Shown in pieces: positions 26,439 to 34,887 of a DNA stretch of 64,000 bases (its first letter is position 1; each line of letters opens with the position of its first letter). Source of the stretch: Marinilabilia sp964403175 (lineage in GTDB: Bacteria > Bacteroidota > Bacteroidia > Bacteroidales > Marinilabiliaceae); the NCBI GenBank assembly GCA_964403175.1, contig CAYOFH010000003.1, forward strand, positions 1 through 64,000. The letters are read 5' to 3'. The notes under the pieces were generated by a model. That model worked only from the letters and a program-made list of their open reading frames with translations. It was not told where the DNA came from and did no database searches. The translations under genes were made by a program, and so were the position numbers.

Positions 26439-26491
26439 CCGGTTAACCTAAATAATGTCTGTAAAAGGATTTATTTTAGAAGGTTAACCGG
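26439..26491 (+). terminator. Long inverted repeat after the dodecin gene
   Basis: The perfect 11-base arms CCGGTTAACCT and AGGTTAACCGG are separated by 31 bases and followed by ATTTGTTTTTT. It probably acts as a terminator. The remaining 470 bases to the hrpB start show no gene and only a weak TTCC/GGAA hairpin near 26752. Confidence 0.6.
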
Positions 26492-26908
26492 ATTTGTTTT
26501 TTAATCTGCTTTTTGCGGTGTTCAGAAGTTAAGCATCCTTTTTCCCCTGCAAACTGCCGAAATGTACCTCCCGAGTAAAGAATATACTTCAGTTATCAGT
26601 AACTACTGGTTCTCCCTACTATCAAACCTATAGCTTATGCCCTTTGAAAAATCACATGTTACAAAGCGGTTCAAAACCTGCATCCACCTGTGATCAACAA
26701 GATATTTTATTAAACCGATAATAAACCATCACTTAACTTCCGTTAGAAATAGTTCCATACATCATGGGAACTTGCAATACTAAACCAAAACTAATGCCTC
26801 ATGTAATATTTTTCTTCGTTTTTTGATTTAATTTCAGATTTATCCTTTTTCTCCTGCTCTGGAATGGTATAATTGAAAAATCAGGTTTTTAATAAACACC
26901 TAATCGGG

Positions 26909-26916
26909 TATCTTTG
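26909..26916 (+). promoter_or_regulatory. Candidate -7 element for hrpB
   Basis: TATCTTTG is a perfect TAnnTTTG match, 47 bases before the ATG at 26964. A T-run ends about 18 bases upstream as a poor -33 element. Confidence 0.4.
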
Positions 26917-26963
26917 CAAGCATAAACAAATCCATCAAAGCCGTGGTATTTAATACTTCAAAT

Positions 26964-29429
26964 ATGAACCTTCCGGTAAAAGAGGTTATTCCCGAAATAC
27001 TGGAACATCTGAATAAGAACAATACACTCATTGTAAGTGCCCCTCCAGGTGCAGGAAAAAGTACTCTTCTGCCATTAGCTTTGATGAATGAACCATGGCT
27101 TCAGGGCAAAAAAATAATTTTGCTTGAACCACGTCGTCTGGCAGCCCGCACCATTGCCCTACGTATGGCTTCATTGCTCAGCGAAGAAATTGGTGAAAGT
27201 GTTGGATTCCGGATAAGATTTGATAACCGGGTAAGTAGGAACACTCGCATTGAGGTAGTCACAGAAGGAATACTTACGCGAATGCTCCAAAACGACAATG
27301 CCCTGGAAGATGTGGGAATGGTCATTTTCGATGAATTCCATGAACGCAGCATCTTTGCTGATACCGCCCTGGTTCTGACACAGCAAAGTCAGGAGATTTT
27401 GCGTCCGGACTTACGGATAATGGTAATGTCGGCCACATTAAATTTACCTCAACTTTCAGAGATTCTCAAAGCTCCGGTTGTGGAAAGTCAGGGCAGACAG
27501 TACCCTGTGGATATTACCTACACAGGCACGCGGGATGTGATGTTTATTGCTGAAAATGTGGCGGCAATAATATCCCGTGCTGTAAAAAACGATAAAGGAG
27601 ATATACTTGCTTTTCTTCCTGGGGAGGGAGAAATACGAAAATGTGAAGATATTCTGAAAAAAAGTCTGGACAATATATCCATACACCCTCTTTATGGCCA
27701 GTTACCTTCTAAAACACAGATAGCAGCCATTCTGCCTCATTCGTATGGAAAGCGAAAGGTTGTATTGGCTACATCTATTGCAGAAACAAGCCTTACAATT
27801 GAAGGCGTATCCATTGTAGTAGATTCGGGCTATGGACGAAACCTTCAATTTGACTCTGGAACCGGGCTGTCGCGTCTAACTACCATAGAAATCACGCTCG
27901 ATGCAGCCAATCAGAGAGCCGGACGTGCAGGAAGACTGGGCCCGGGAAAATGTTACCGCCTCTGGAGTTTGGCCGATGAGCACAGAATGCAGAAGCACAG
28001 GGTTCCGGAGATCGAAACATGTGATTTAGCTTCCGTTATCCTGGATCTGGCTGTTTGGGGCATAACGGATATTTTTTCCCTTAACTGGCCTACACCACCT
28101 CCAAAATCTCATGTAGATGAAGCTTTGATGACCCTGCACCAACTGGAAGCTTTGGATAACAATCGCATTACTGCTCACGGAAAAGAAATGGCTGCATTGC
28201 CATGTCATCCACGAATAGCGCATATGCTGTTAATGGCCAATGATTCCGCCCATCTGCCCCTGGCAGCCGATCTGGCAGCCGTACTGGAGGAGCGCGACCC
28301 AATGCCCCGCGAAACCGGGATTGATGTTAATCTTCGGGTGGAAGAGTTACGCCGTCAAAGACAAGAGAAACGAAACAATAAACGCTGGAATCAAATCATA
28401 AATGTGGCAGAATACTACCACCGGATGTTCAACATAAAGCCTGAAAACAAATCTTTTGACCCGTATGATACCGGAATGTTACTTGTTCATGCCTACCCCG
28501 AGCGCATTGCATCGGCACGTCCCGGGAATGATGCCCGTTTCCAACTCTCCAACGGGAGTTATGCGATCGCCTCACATAAAGATGATCTGGCCCATGAGCC
28601 CTGGCTTTCGGTAGCTCACATGGATGCACGCCAGGGTATGGGAAAAATTTTCCTTGCAGCACCTCTTAATCCAGCTGACCTTAAACCTTTAATAAAAACC
28701 TCTGAAACCATTATCTGGGATACACGAAAAGGAGGTCTGGCAGCAACCCGGAATTTAAAAATTGGCAGTCTGGTATTGCAATCAAAACCACTAAATTCTC
28801 CTGATCCGGACAAAGTAACAGATGCTATTTGTGATGCTATTAACAAAGAAGGTGAAAACTTATTGAATTTCAGTGACGAAACAAAACAATGGCAAAGCCG
28901 CATAAGAAGTCTTAAAATCTGGAACCCAGAAGAAAACTGGCCTGATGTTACCACTGCTACCCTGCTTAAAACCTGCAAAGATTGGCTGCACCCTTATTTA
29001 AGCAACATAAAACGGAATGAAGACCTAAAGAAAATTGATTTACTCAATGCCTTGCACTTTCATCTCCCTCCCGACAAACAAACCGCACTGGAGCGGCTTG
29101 CTCCAACCAGGATCAAAGTTCCCAGTGGTTCATTTATAAAAATTATTTATCAGTATGATGCATCTGCTCCAGTATTGGCAGTTCGACTGCAGGAAATATT
29201 CGGCATGGCAGAAACCCCAACTATTAATGACGGCAAAATACCGGTATTACTACATTTGCTTTCTCCTGGATTTAAGCCTGTTCAGGTAACATCTGACCTT
29301 CGGAGTTTCTGGAACAATACTTATTTCGAAGTAAAAAAAGAACTTAAAAACCGCTATCCAAAACATTTATGGCCCGATAATCCATGGGAAGAAAAAGCCA
29401 TCAGAGGAACAAAAAGAAATCAGAAATAG
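26964..29429 (+). CDS. hrpB: ATP-dependent helicase HrpB (DEAH family)
   Basis: This is a DExH-box RNA/DNA helicase-like ATPase of 821 residues, normal for HrpB. The P-loop APPGAGKST lies near residue 35, the Walker B is the HrpB-specific variant FDEFHERS, and the SAT motif is VMSATLN. Motif VI is QRAGRAGRLGPG. The HrpB-only C-terminal domain (KYP/HLWPDNPWEEKAIRGTK) closes the protein. An upstream GTG at 26943 could also serve as start. HrpB's substrate in most bacteria is not known. It is monocistronic. Confidence 0.94.
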   Translation: MNLPVKEVIPEILEHLNKNNTLIVSAPPGAGKSTLLPLALMNEPWLQGKKIILLEPRRLAARTIALRMASLLSEEIGESVGFRIRFDNRVSRNTRIEVVTEGILTRMLQNDNALEDVGMVIFDEFHERSIFADTALVLTQQSQEILRPDLRIMVMSATLNLPQLSEILKAPVVESQGRQYPVDITYTGTRDVMFIAENVAAIISRAVKNDKGDILAFLPGEGEIRKCEDILKKSLDNISIHPLYGQLPSKTQIAAILPHSYGKRKVVLATSIAETSLTIEGVSIVVDSGYGRNLQFDSGTGLSRLTTIEITLDAANQRAGRAGRLGPGKCYRLWSLADEHRMQKHRVPEIETCDLASVILDLAVWGITDIFSLNWPTPPPKSHVDEALMTLHQLEALDNNRITAHGKEMAALPCHPRIAHMLLMANDSAHLPLAADLAAVLEERDPMPRETGIDVNLRVEELRRQRQEKRNNKRWNQIINVAEYYHRMFNIKPENKSFDPYDTGMLLVHAYPERIASARPGNDARFQLSNGSYAIASHKDDLAHEPWLSVAHMDARQGMGKIFLAAPLNPADLKPLIKTSETIIWDTRKGGLAATRNLKIGSLVLQSKPLNSPDPDKVTDAICDAINKEGENLLNFSDETKQWQSRIRSLKIWNPEENWPDVTTATLLKTCKDWLHPYLSNIKRNEDLKKIDLLNALHFHLPPDKQTALERLAPTRIKVPSGSFIKIIYQYDASAPVLAVRLQEIFGMAETPTINDGKIPVLLHLLSPGFKPVQVTSDLRSFWNNTYFEVKKELKNRYPKHLWPDNPWEEKAIRGTKRNQK

Positions 29430-29560
29430 AACAAATATTTCAACTTACCTGCCTTATTCAGGAGCTATTGTTATGATATCTTCAAACATCATCCCATCTC
29501 TGTTTTGAAAAATTTTTAAACCAATATTTATTCCAAATGTTCATATGAAAAAGGATTTAT

Positions 29561-30589
29561 ATGGAAATAGGATTAGGCATGTTTGGAGATCTCACTTTTA
29601 ACGCTCGAACAAATAAATTTCAGTCACCGGGAGAACGTTTAAAGGAAATGAAAGAACAGGTAAAACTGGCTGAAGAGGCCGGCCTTAACAGTTTTGTTTT
29701 AGGAGAACATCATCGTCCCGACTATGCCGTTTCTTCCACTGAAATTGTTTTAGCTGCTTTGGCATCTGTCACAAATAAAATTAAACTGGCCAGCGGTGTT
29801 ACCGTACTCAGCTCAGCAGATCCCGTTAAAGTCTATCAGGATTACGTCACTCTTGATCTCCTTTCCCGAAATCGCGCTGAAATTATTGCCGGACGTGGCA
29901 GTTTTACAGAATCCTTCCCTCTTTTTGGATATGATTTGAAGGATTACAACGAACTCTATACAGAAAAACTCGATTTACTACTTAAACTAAATAATGAAGA
30001 AACTATCAATTGGCAGGGAAAATTCAGAGCTTCATTGAATGAGCAAACTGTTTATCCACGTCCTGAAAGAAAACTTCCGGTATGGATCGCTGTGGGTGGA
30101 ACCCCCCAATCAATTAAACGTGCTGCAAAGCTGGGTTTACCCATTATGTTTGCTATCATTGGTGGAATGCCACGACAGTTCAAGCCGCTGGTAGAGCTTT
30201 ATAAAGAACAATATCTGCAATATGGCCACGACATCAATAAAATGCAAATAGGCGTTCATTCACATACTTTTGTATCAAATTCAATGGAAGAATTACTTGA
30301 AACTTATTATCCGGGGTATGCGGCTCAAATGGATCGTATTGGAGCTACAAGAGGTTGGATGCCCTATTCGAAGCAACAATTCTTACATGGATTAAGTCCT
30401 GACGGTGCACTATATATGGGTGATCCGTCCCAGGTAACAGACAAAATACTGAAAACCATTGACATGTTTGGTCTTACCAGATACATCGCCCATGTGGATG
30501 TTGGTGGCCCTACTCATCAACAACTAATGAAGACCATCGAAATGTTCGGAGAAAAAGTTGTTCCACAAATCAGAAAAGCAACAGAATAA
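29561..30589 (+). CDS. LLM-class flavin-dependent oxidoreductase
   Basis: This 342-residue luciferase-like TIM-barrel protein is predicted to use reduced FMN or F420-type flavin with a small organic substrate. It opens EIGLGMFGDLTFNART. Family landmarks are LGEHHRPDYAVSSTEIVLAA, the strand KLASGVTVLSSADPVKVYQD, RAEIIAGRGSFTESFPLFG and VWIAVGGTPQS. It resembles the Atu2307/SP0267-like subgroup of unassigned monooxygenases. The substrate cannot be read from the sequence. The gene is convergent with the CDF transporter, ending 18 bases from it. Confidence 0.9.
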   Translation: MEIGLGMFGDLTFNARTNKFQSPGERLKEMKEQVKLAEEAGLNSFVLGEHHRPDYAVSSTEIVLAALASVTNKIKLASGVTVLSSADPVKVYQDYVTLDLLSRNRAEIIAGRGSFTESFPLFGYDLKDYNELYTEKLDLLLKLNNEETINWQGKFRASLNEQTVYPRPERKLPVWIAVGGTPQSIKRAAKLGLPIMFAIIGGMPRQFKPLVELYKEQYLQYGHDINKMQIGVHSHTFVSNSMEELLETYYPGYAAQMDRIGATRGWMPYSKQQFLHGLSPDGALYMGDPSQVTDKILKTIDMFGLTRYIAHVDVGGPTHQQLMKTIEMFGEKVVPQIRKATE

Positions 30590-30607
30590 TAAACAATTCC
30601 CGGTTAA

Positions 30608-31486
30608 TTACTTCAACGGTTTTATTCCATCAATGGCATCGACGTGAATGGTAACCTCAATGGAATACTCTTTTTCAATCCGCAGTTCATATTCACTTGC
30701 TATTTTGTGAGCCCTTGACAAACTATAGGTTCCGGGCAGACTAATATGAAAAACCAATTCGGAATGATTCCCGTAATGATGCATTTTAAAACTATGAGGA
30801 TCCAGAAAAACATTTCCATTGATTTCCTCCCCGAATTTTAAAATTTTTTGCTCCATTTCAGGATCAATATTTTCACCAAGTAAAATACTGATAGTTTCCT
30901 GCATAATGGTATAGGTAGTATAAAAAATCATCAGCGAAACAAAAACACCTAATACACTGTCGGCCCACCAAAATCTACCACCAACAAAAATTCCCACCAA
31001 AATTACAATGCTTGATATGGCATCAGACCGGTGATGCCATCCGTCTGCTTTTAACGAATTTGATTTTATTCTTTTGCCGATAATTATTGAATAACGTGCC
31101 ATGAATTCTTTAATAACCACTGAGGCAACGGTAACCCAAATAGCAACAGGACCATAATTAAAAACAGCCCTTTCCTTAAATTTCATAATAGATTCACCCA
31201 AAAAATTGAAACCTACAATAGCAAGTAAAATACCTACCACTAAAGAAGAAATTAATTCTGCACGACCATGTCCAAAAGGGTGTTTACTGTCAGCAGGAAT
31301 ATTTGATACTTTTAATCCAAGCAATACAGCCAAAGAAGATACAGAGTCGGAAAGGGTGTGCCATGCATCGGCCAGCAAAGCTATCGAGTTAGAAACAATA
31401 CCTGCCCAGTATTTTATACCAAACAAAGCTATATTTAAAACAATGGACAACCAGGTAACAAATATCCCGGATTTTGCTTTCTTCAT
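30608..31486 (-). CDS. Cation diffusion facilitator (CDF) metal exporter
   Basis: The 292-residue inner-membrane protein has six predicted helices and a cytoplasmic C-terminal domain (about 205-290), and exports divalent metal in exchange for protons. The metal site is seen twice: HTLSD in helix 2 (ADAWHTLSDS) and HHRSD in helix 5 (ADGWHHRSDA). His at both first positions favours zinc (or cadmium) over iron or manganese, an inference from characterised CDF proteins. It is followed on the same strand, upstream, by a rhodanese gene with a 6-base gap. Confidence 0.93.
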   Translation of the reverse strand: MKKAKSGIFVTWLSIVLNIALFGIKYWAGIVSNSIALLADAWHTLSDSVSSLAVLLGLKVSNIPADSKHPFGHGRAELISSLVVGILLAIVGFNFLGESIMKFKERAVFNYGPVAIWVTVASVVIKEFMARYSIIIGKRIKSNSLKADGWHHRSDAISSIVILVGIFVGGRFWWADSVLGVFVSLMIFYTTYTIMQETISILLGENIDPEMEQKILKFGEEINGNVFLDPHSFKMHHYGNHSELVFHISLPGTYSLSRAHKIASEYELRIEKEYSIEVTIHVDAIDGIKPLK

Positions 31487-31492
31487 GGTGTA

Positions 31493-31873
31493 TTAATCAA
31501 TTTTTTCGTTATCCACAGGGAAACCCTTTCTTTTCCAGTCTCTAAACCCCTTTTTCAAATGATATAAATTTGTAAACCCATCCTTCCTCAATAATTGAAT
31601 TACCGATTTTGAGCGTTCTCCATATTCACAATAAACTAATAATGTAATATCGTAATTGTATTCTGATAATAAATCCTTCAAAATACTCTTTTCACCAGCA
31701 TAAAAAGCTTCAGGAATGCGGTCTTTCTTATATTTCTCAAATATACGAACATCCAATATCACTCGTTGCTCCAGGGAATCCTGTATGATGAAAAATTCAT
31801 TAGCAGATAAACTCTCCTGAGAATATACGACCGTATTTATCAAAAAAAATAAAAGAACTATTTTAATCCTCAT
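31493..31873 (-). CDS. Exported rhodanese-domain protein
   Basis: This is a 126-residue single-domain rhodanese with a signal peptide (RIKIVLLFFLINTVVYS), so it acts in the periplasm. The active-site loop is CEYGERS (VYCEYGERSKSVIQLL), with the catalytic Cys that carries a persulfide, and the preceding aspartate motif is VILDVR. The frame is open to 31933. I choose the Met at 31873 because it starts the signal peptide. Its 3' end is 6 bases from the CDF gene, so the two are probably co-transcribed. The sulfur acceptor is unknown. Confidence 0.87.
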   Translation of the reverse strand: MRIKIVLLFFLINTVVYSQESLSANEFFIIQDSLEQRVILDVRIFEKYKKDRIPEAFYAGEKSILKDLLSEYNYDITLLVYCEYGERSKSVIQLLRKDGFTNLYHLKKGFRDWKRKGFPVDNEKID

Positions 31874-31982
31874 AAATTTTTTTATTAACGACGGGTGCAA
31901 CACTGTTAGTATAATTTCCGAAGGTTTCTCCATTATTTGAACATCTACATTATAATCTTCTGCTAACCATCCACCCGATTAT

Positions 31983-33110
31983 TTATTCTACCTTAAATAA
32001 GTCTTCGATAATTCCATCAATCACAAACCACCCTTTCCGGGTTCCGGATAACATTCCATCATGCAGTTTTAGATGTCCCTGATGAATCCATTTATGAATA
32101 TTTATTTCTAAATCAGCAATAAGATGGGGATAATCCTGTTTTAAATCATTAATATTTATTCCTTTACGTGTACGCAAACCCAACATCAAACGTTCATTAA
32201 AACTGTCTGTTTCTGATAAAATTTCATCTGAAACACCATTCTTGTATCCCGAATTAATGTATTGATTCAAATCAGACTTATTCCAATATCGTCGGTCTCC
32301 ATCGAAAGAATGAGCTCCGGGGCCGGCTCCAAGATAAGATTTTCCGATCCAGTAAGAGGTATTGTGTTGTGAATATAGCTCGTTTTTGCAAAAATTAGAA
32401 ATTTCATAGTGCTGAAATCCCATTTTTTCTGCTTCGTCATGAAGAAGCCAAAACAATCGTTCGCTCTGTTCCTGTTCGATTTCCGAAAGTTTTTTACATT
32501 TTTTATCACGCCCGAATTGCGTACCGGGTTCAATTGTCAAATGATAAGCTGAAAGATGAGTAAGAGGATAATTATTTAATATTTTCAGATTTTCCAAAAA
32601 AATATCTTCACCAGACCATGGTAAACCGTAAATTAAATCGATTCCTACATTATCAAAGCCGGCATCAAAAGTATGGTCAATCACCTGCCTGCTCTGTATA
32701 GAATTATGTCTTCTCCCCATTCTTTTCAAATCTTCCTCAAAAAAACTCTGAATACCAAGGCTAATACGGTTAAACCCTATACTTTTCAATCCGGAGAGAT
32801 ATTCGGGATTTACATCATCAGGATTGGCTTCTAATGTAATTTCCGGAAAATCAGCAAAGGAATATTTCTTTTTAAGAACATTAAGAATCTGATCCAGACT
32901 TTCAATGGAAATTAAACTGGGGGTGCCTCCGCCAAAATAAACGGATTCAATTAAATAATCGTTTAAAGGAAAAAAATCCGATCTTTCCACGAGTTCTGCC
33001 AAAAGCTGTTCCAAAAATTGATTTTTAAATTGCAGCTTCGTACTTTTAAAAAAATCACAATAAAAACAACGCGATTTACAAAAAGGTACATGTATATAAA
33101 TTCCTGCCAT
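31983..33110 (-). CDS. hemW: HemW-type radical SAM protein (heme chaperone)
   Basis: The 375-residue protein is of the CPO-III-like radical SAM group. The cluster motif CKSRCFYC lies at about residues 11-18 and directly follows GIYIHVPF, as in HemW. Further family motifs are YFGGGTPSL, EANPDD, RISLGIQSF and IDLIYGLPW. The extra Cys next to the CxxxCxxC motif that distinguishes true coproporphyrinogen oxidase HemN is not evident, so the HemW (heme insertion) role is preferred. The frame opens at 33137, but the Met at 33110 fits the family N-terminus. A parS site lies 57 bases upstream. Confidence 0.93.
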   Translation of the reverse strand: MAGIYIHVPFCKSRCFYCDFFKSTKLQFKNQFLEQLLAELVERSDFFPLNDYLIESVYFGGGTPSLISIESLDQILNVLKKKYSFADFPEITLEANPDDVNPEYLSGLKSIGFNRISLGIQSFFEEDLKRMGRRHNSIQSRQVIDHTFDAGFDNVGIDLIYGLPWSGEDIFLENLKILNNYPLTHLSAYHLTIEPGTQFGRDKKCKKLSEIEQEQSERLFWLLHDEAEKMGFQHYEISNFCKNELYSQHNTSYWIGKSYLGAGPGAHSFDGDRRYWNKSDLNQYINSGYKNGVSDEILSETDSFNERLMLGLRTRKGININDLKQDYPHLIADLEINIHKWIHQGHLKLHDGMLSGTRKGWFVIDGIIEDLFKVE

Positions 33111-33166
33111 ATAATCTTGTATTACATCCGCAGCCAAATTATCAAAAGCCGCGTCATTACTGAAAA

Positions 33167-33182
33167 TGTTCCACGTGAAACA
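33167..33182 (+). promoter_or_regulatory. parS-type ParB binding site 1
   Basis: TGTTCCACGTGAAACA matches the bacterial parS consensus TGTTNCACGTGAAACA at all positions. It lies in the 128-base spacer between hemW and the VanZ-like gene. It would load ParB/Spo0J for origin segregation. Confidence 0.85.
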
Positions 33183-33197
33183 TTTAAACTCAATCTG

Positions 33198-33227
33198 TTA
33201 TCAACAATAATCAACAGGTTATTAACA
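33198..33227 (+). promoter_or_regulatory. Cluster of DnaA-box-like nonamers
   Basis: TTATCAACA (33198-33206), TAATCAACA (33208-33216) and TTATTAACA (33219-33227) stand in the same orientation, 10 and 11 bases apart, one helical turn each. The first differs from the consensus TTATCCACA at one base. The cluster is 16 bases from parS site 1. Confidence 0.45.
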
Positions 33228-33238
33228 ACCTTACCAAC

Positions 33239-33652
33239 ATGAACAAAACAGTGAAACAGCTTGTCAATTACAAACTTACATTAATAACTATAGGTGTCAT
33301 CTTGTTTTTAAGCTTATCGACATCTGAAAATATCAACAAAGCCTGGTTTTTAGATTTTAAACATTCTGATAAAATAGCACATATTGGAATGTACGGATTT
33401 CTTACATTCGTTTACCTAATGGAACGAACTGCATTTTTGAGAAGTTCGCAAGACACTCGAAAAATCCGTTGGTATTATGTATGGTGGATAGTTTTAATAG
33501 GTGCTCTAATTGAATTTATACAACCTGTATTTGCAGGCCGGGAAAAAGATTTTTGGGATTTTGTGGCAAATACCACGGGAATTTTGCTTGCCTACTTTCT
33601 ATTTTATATCATTAAAAAATATTACAATTTCAACAAAACATTTTCATCATGA
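33239..33652 (+). CDS. VanZ-like membrane protein
   Basis: The 137-residue integral membrane protein has four predicted helices (near 11-26, 42-60, 78-95 and 108-128). The VanZ-family marks are the HSDKIAHIGMYGFLTFVY segment near residue 40 and the acidic/arginine stretch EFIQPVFAGREKDFWDF near residue 92. VanZ confers low-level teicoplanin resistance in Enterococcus, but chromosomal homologues like this one have no defined role. It is the only plus-strand gene in the minus-strand block left of the proposed origin. Its 3' end overlaps the Rrf2 gene by 31 bases tail-to-tail. Confidence 0.85.
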   Translation: MNKTVKQLVNYKLTLITIGVILFLSLSTSENINKAWFLDFKHSDKIAHIGMYGFLTFVYLMERTAFLRSSQDTRKIRWYYVWWIVLIGALIEFIQPVFAGREKDFWDFVANTTGILLAYFLFYIIKKYYNFNKTFSS

Positions 33653-34068
33653 CCCATACGGTCTAGTATTCCTCCTATTGTTTCACCGCTGAAATAATCC
33701 GTTACTTCTTTACGTATTTTACTGTACTTGTCGTGAACAGGACAACGTTCGGCTTTTCCATTGAAACTCTTGCAAGATGCAGTGCCAATGAGGCAAGATT
33801 CAAAAACAGAAGGGCCGTCAACTATTTCCACAATGTCCAGCAAAGTAATTTCCCAGGGGTCTTTGGCCAGAAAAAATCCCCCTGTGGGCCCTTTAAAACT
33901 TTTCAAAAGACCTTTACGCACAAATATCTGCAATATTTTACTCAAAAATTGCATTGGAATTCCCAGCTCGGAAGCAATAATTCTTGCATTAGCCCTGTTT
34001 TCTTCACTACCCTTTAAACCAATAAAGATAATTGCTCTAACTGCATATTTACATGTTGTTGACAGCAT
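33622..34068 (-). CDS. Rrf2-family iron-sulfur transcriptional regulator
   Basis: This 148-residue DNA-binding protein has an N-terminal winged helix (STTCKYAVRAIIFIG, then IASELGIPMQFLSKILQ and KGPTGGFFLAK), as in IscR, NsrR and RsrR. Three cysteines at C92, C99 and C109 (SCLIGTASC...ERCP) occupy the IscR cluster-ligand region. It is therefore probably a sensor of Fe-S status, nitric oxide or redox state. Its regulon cannot be read here, and no cysteine desulfurase gene is adjacent. The 3' end overlaps the VanZ-like gene. Confidence 0.92.
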   Translation of the reverse strand: MLSTTCKYAVRAIIFIGLKGSEENRANARIIASELGIPMQFLSKILQIFVRKGLLKSFKGPTGGFFLAKDPWEITLLDIVEIVDGPSVFESCLIGTASCKSFNGKAERCPVHDKYSKIRKEVTDYFSGETIGGILDRMGHDENVLLKL

Positions 34069-34446
34069 AATATATATAAAATGATTTCTATTTATTGTTC
34101 ATTTTTCATTGTTTACTAAAATAAATAACTCATGAACCGGAAAATTGTCTGTTTAATCCTGTAAAAATTTCTATTCGTTTAATATTTACAGAGTTTTTTA
34201 TTAAAAACCACCTCTTCAATGGCCGTCTATTTATTTTTTACTACCGCTAGGGCAATTTGTTTCATAAATTATATAACAATACTTCGTTAAACTTTTATAA
34301 AATCCTAAAGTTCAAGCGTTTGCAAGCGAATAAGTTTTGCCTTAAAGTACAGATTTTCAATGTTATATGATTTAGCTTAAATCTTATATCTAAAAGTCTA
34401 ACGATCTATTGATAGAAAGAACAATATAACAAGCCTTACTACTGAT
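34069..34446. other. AT-rich spacer between Rrf2 and rpiB genes
   Basis: There is no gene in these 378 bases. They hold repeat copy 2 (34347-34412), a short palindromic stretch AAGCGTTTGCAAGCG near 34316 and several A/T runs. Confidence 0.3.
34347..34412 (-). repeat. 66-bp dispersed intergenic repeat, copy 2 (inverted)
   Basis: On the minus strand it reads TCAATAGATCGTTAGACTTT and ends AAAATCTGTAC. It has the same length as copy 1 and matches it at roughly four of five positions with no gap. The two copies are 32 kb apart in opposite orientation. This one lies 35 bases downstream of the rpiB stop codon. Confidence 0.6.
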
Positions 34447-34887
34447 TTATTTCAGAGTAATCTTATCAACTCTTCGTTTATGCCTACCACCCTCAAATTC
34501 TGTAGTGAAAAATGCATCAATTATTTTCAGAGCTTCCTGTTGCTTTAAAAATCTACCCGGTAATGCACATATATTGGCATTATTATGCAACCTTGCCAGA
34601 TAGGCAATTTCCGTATTCCAGCATACAGCTGAACGGATCTCCCTATGTTTATTAACAGCCATACTCATACCATTTCCACTACCGCAAATAGCGATTCCAA
34701 TCTCGCATTCACCTTTTCCTACAGCATTTGCAAGAGGATGCGCATAATCAGGATAATCTGAACTATCATCAGAATTGGTACCAAAGTCAATCACTTCAAT
34801 GCCTTTTTTCAACAATTCCTCTTTCAAAAACGTTTTAAGGTTAAATCCTGCATGATCAGAACTTATACCAATTTTATTGAAAAGCAT
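34447..34887 (-). CDS. rpiB: Ribose-5-phosphate isomerase B
   Basis: Interconverts ribose 5-phosphate and ribulose 5-phosphate in the pentose phosphate pathway. The 146-residue product has the RpiB N-terminus (KIGISSDHAGFNLKTFLKEE), the DFGTNSDDSSDYPDYAHPLA motif and the active-site Cys in GIAICGSGNGMS. NKHREIRSAVCW and ARLHNNANICALPGR complete the phosphate-binding region. It is the last minus-strand gene before orientation flips at nadA. A TATCTTTG promoter element sits about 15 bases upstream, implying a very short leader. Confidence 0.95.
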   Translation of the reverse strand: MLFNKIGISSDHAGFNLKTFLKEELLKKGIEVIDFGTNSDDSSDYPDYAHPLANAVGKGECEIGIAICGSGNGMSMAVNKHREIRSAVCWNTEIAYLARLHNNANICALPGRFLKQQEALKIIDAFFTTEFEGGRHKRRVDKITLK

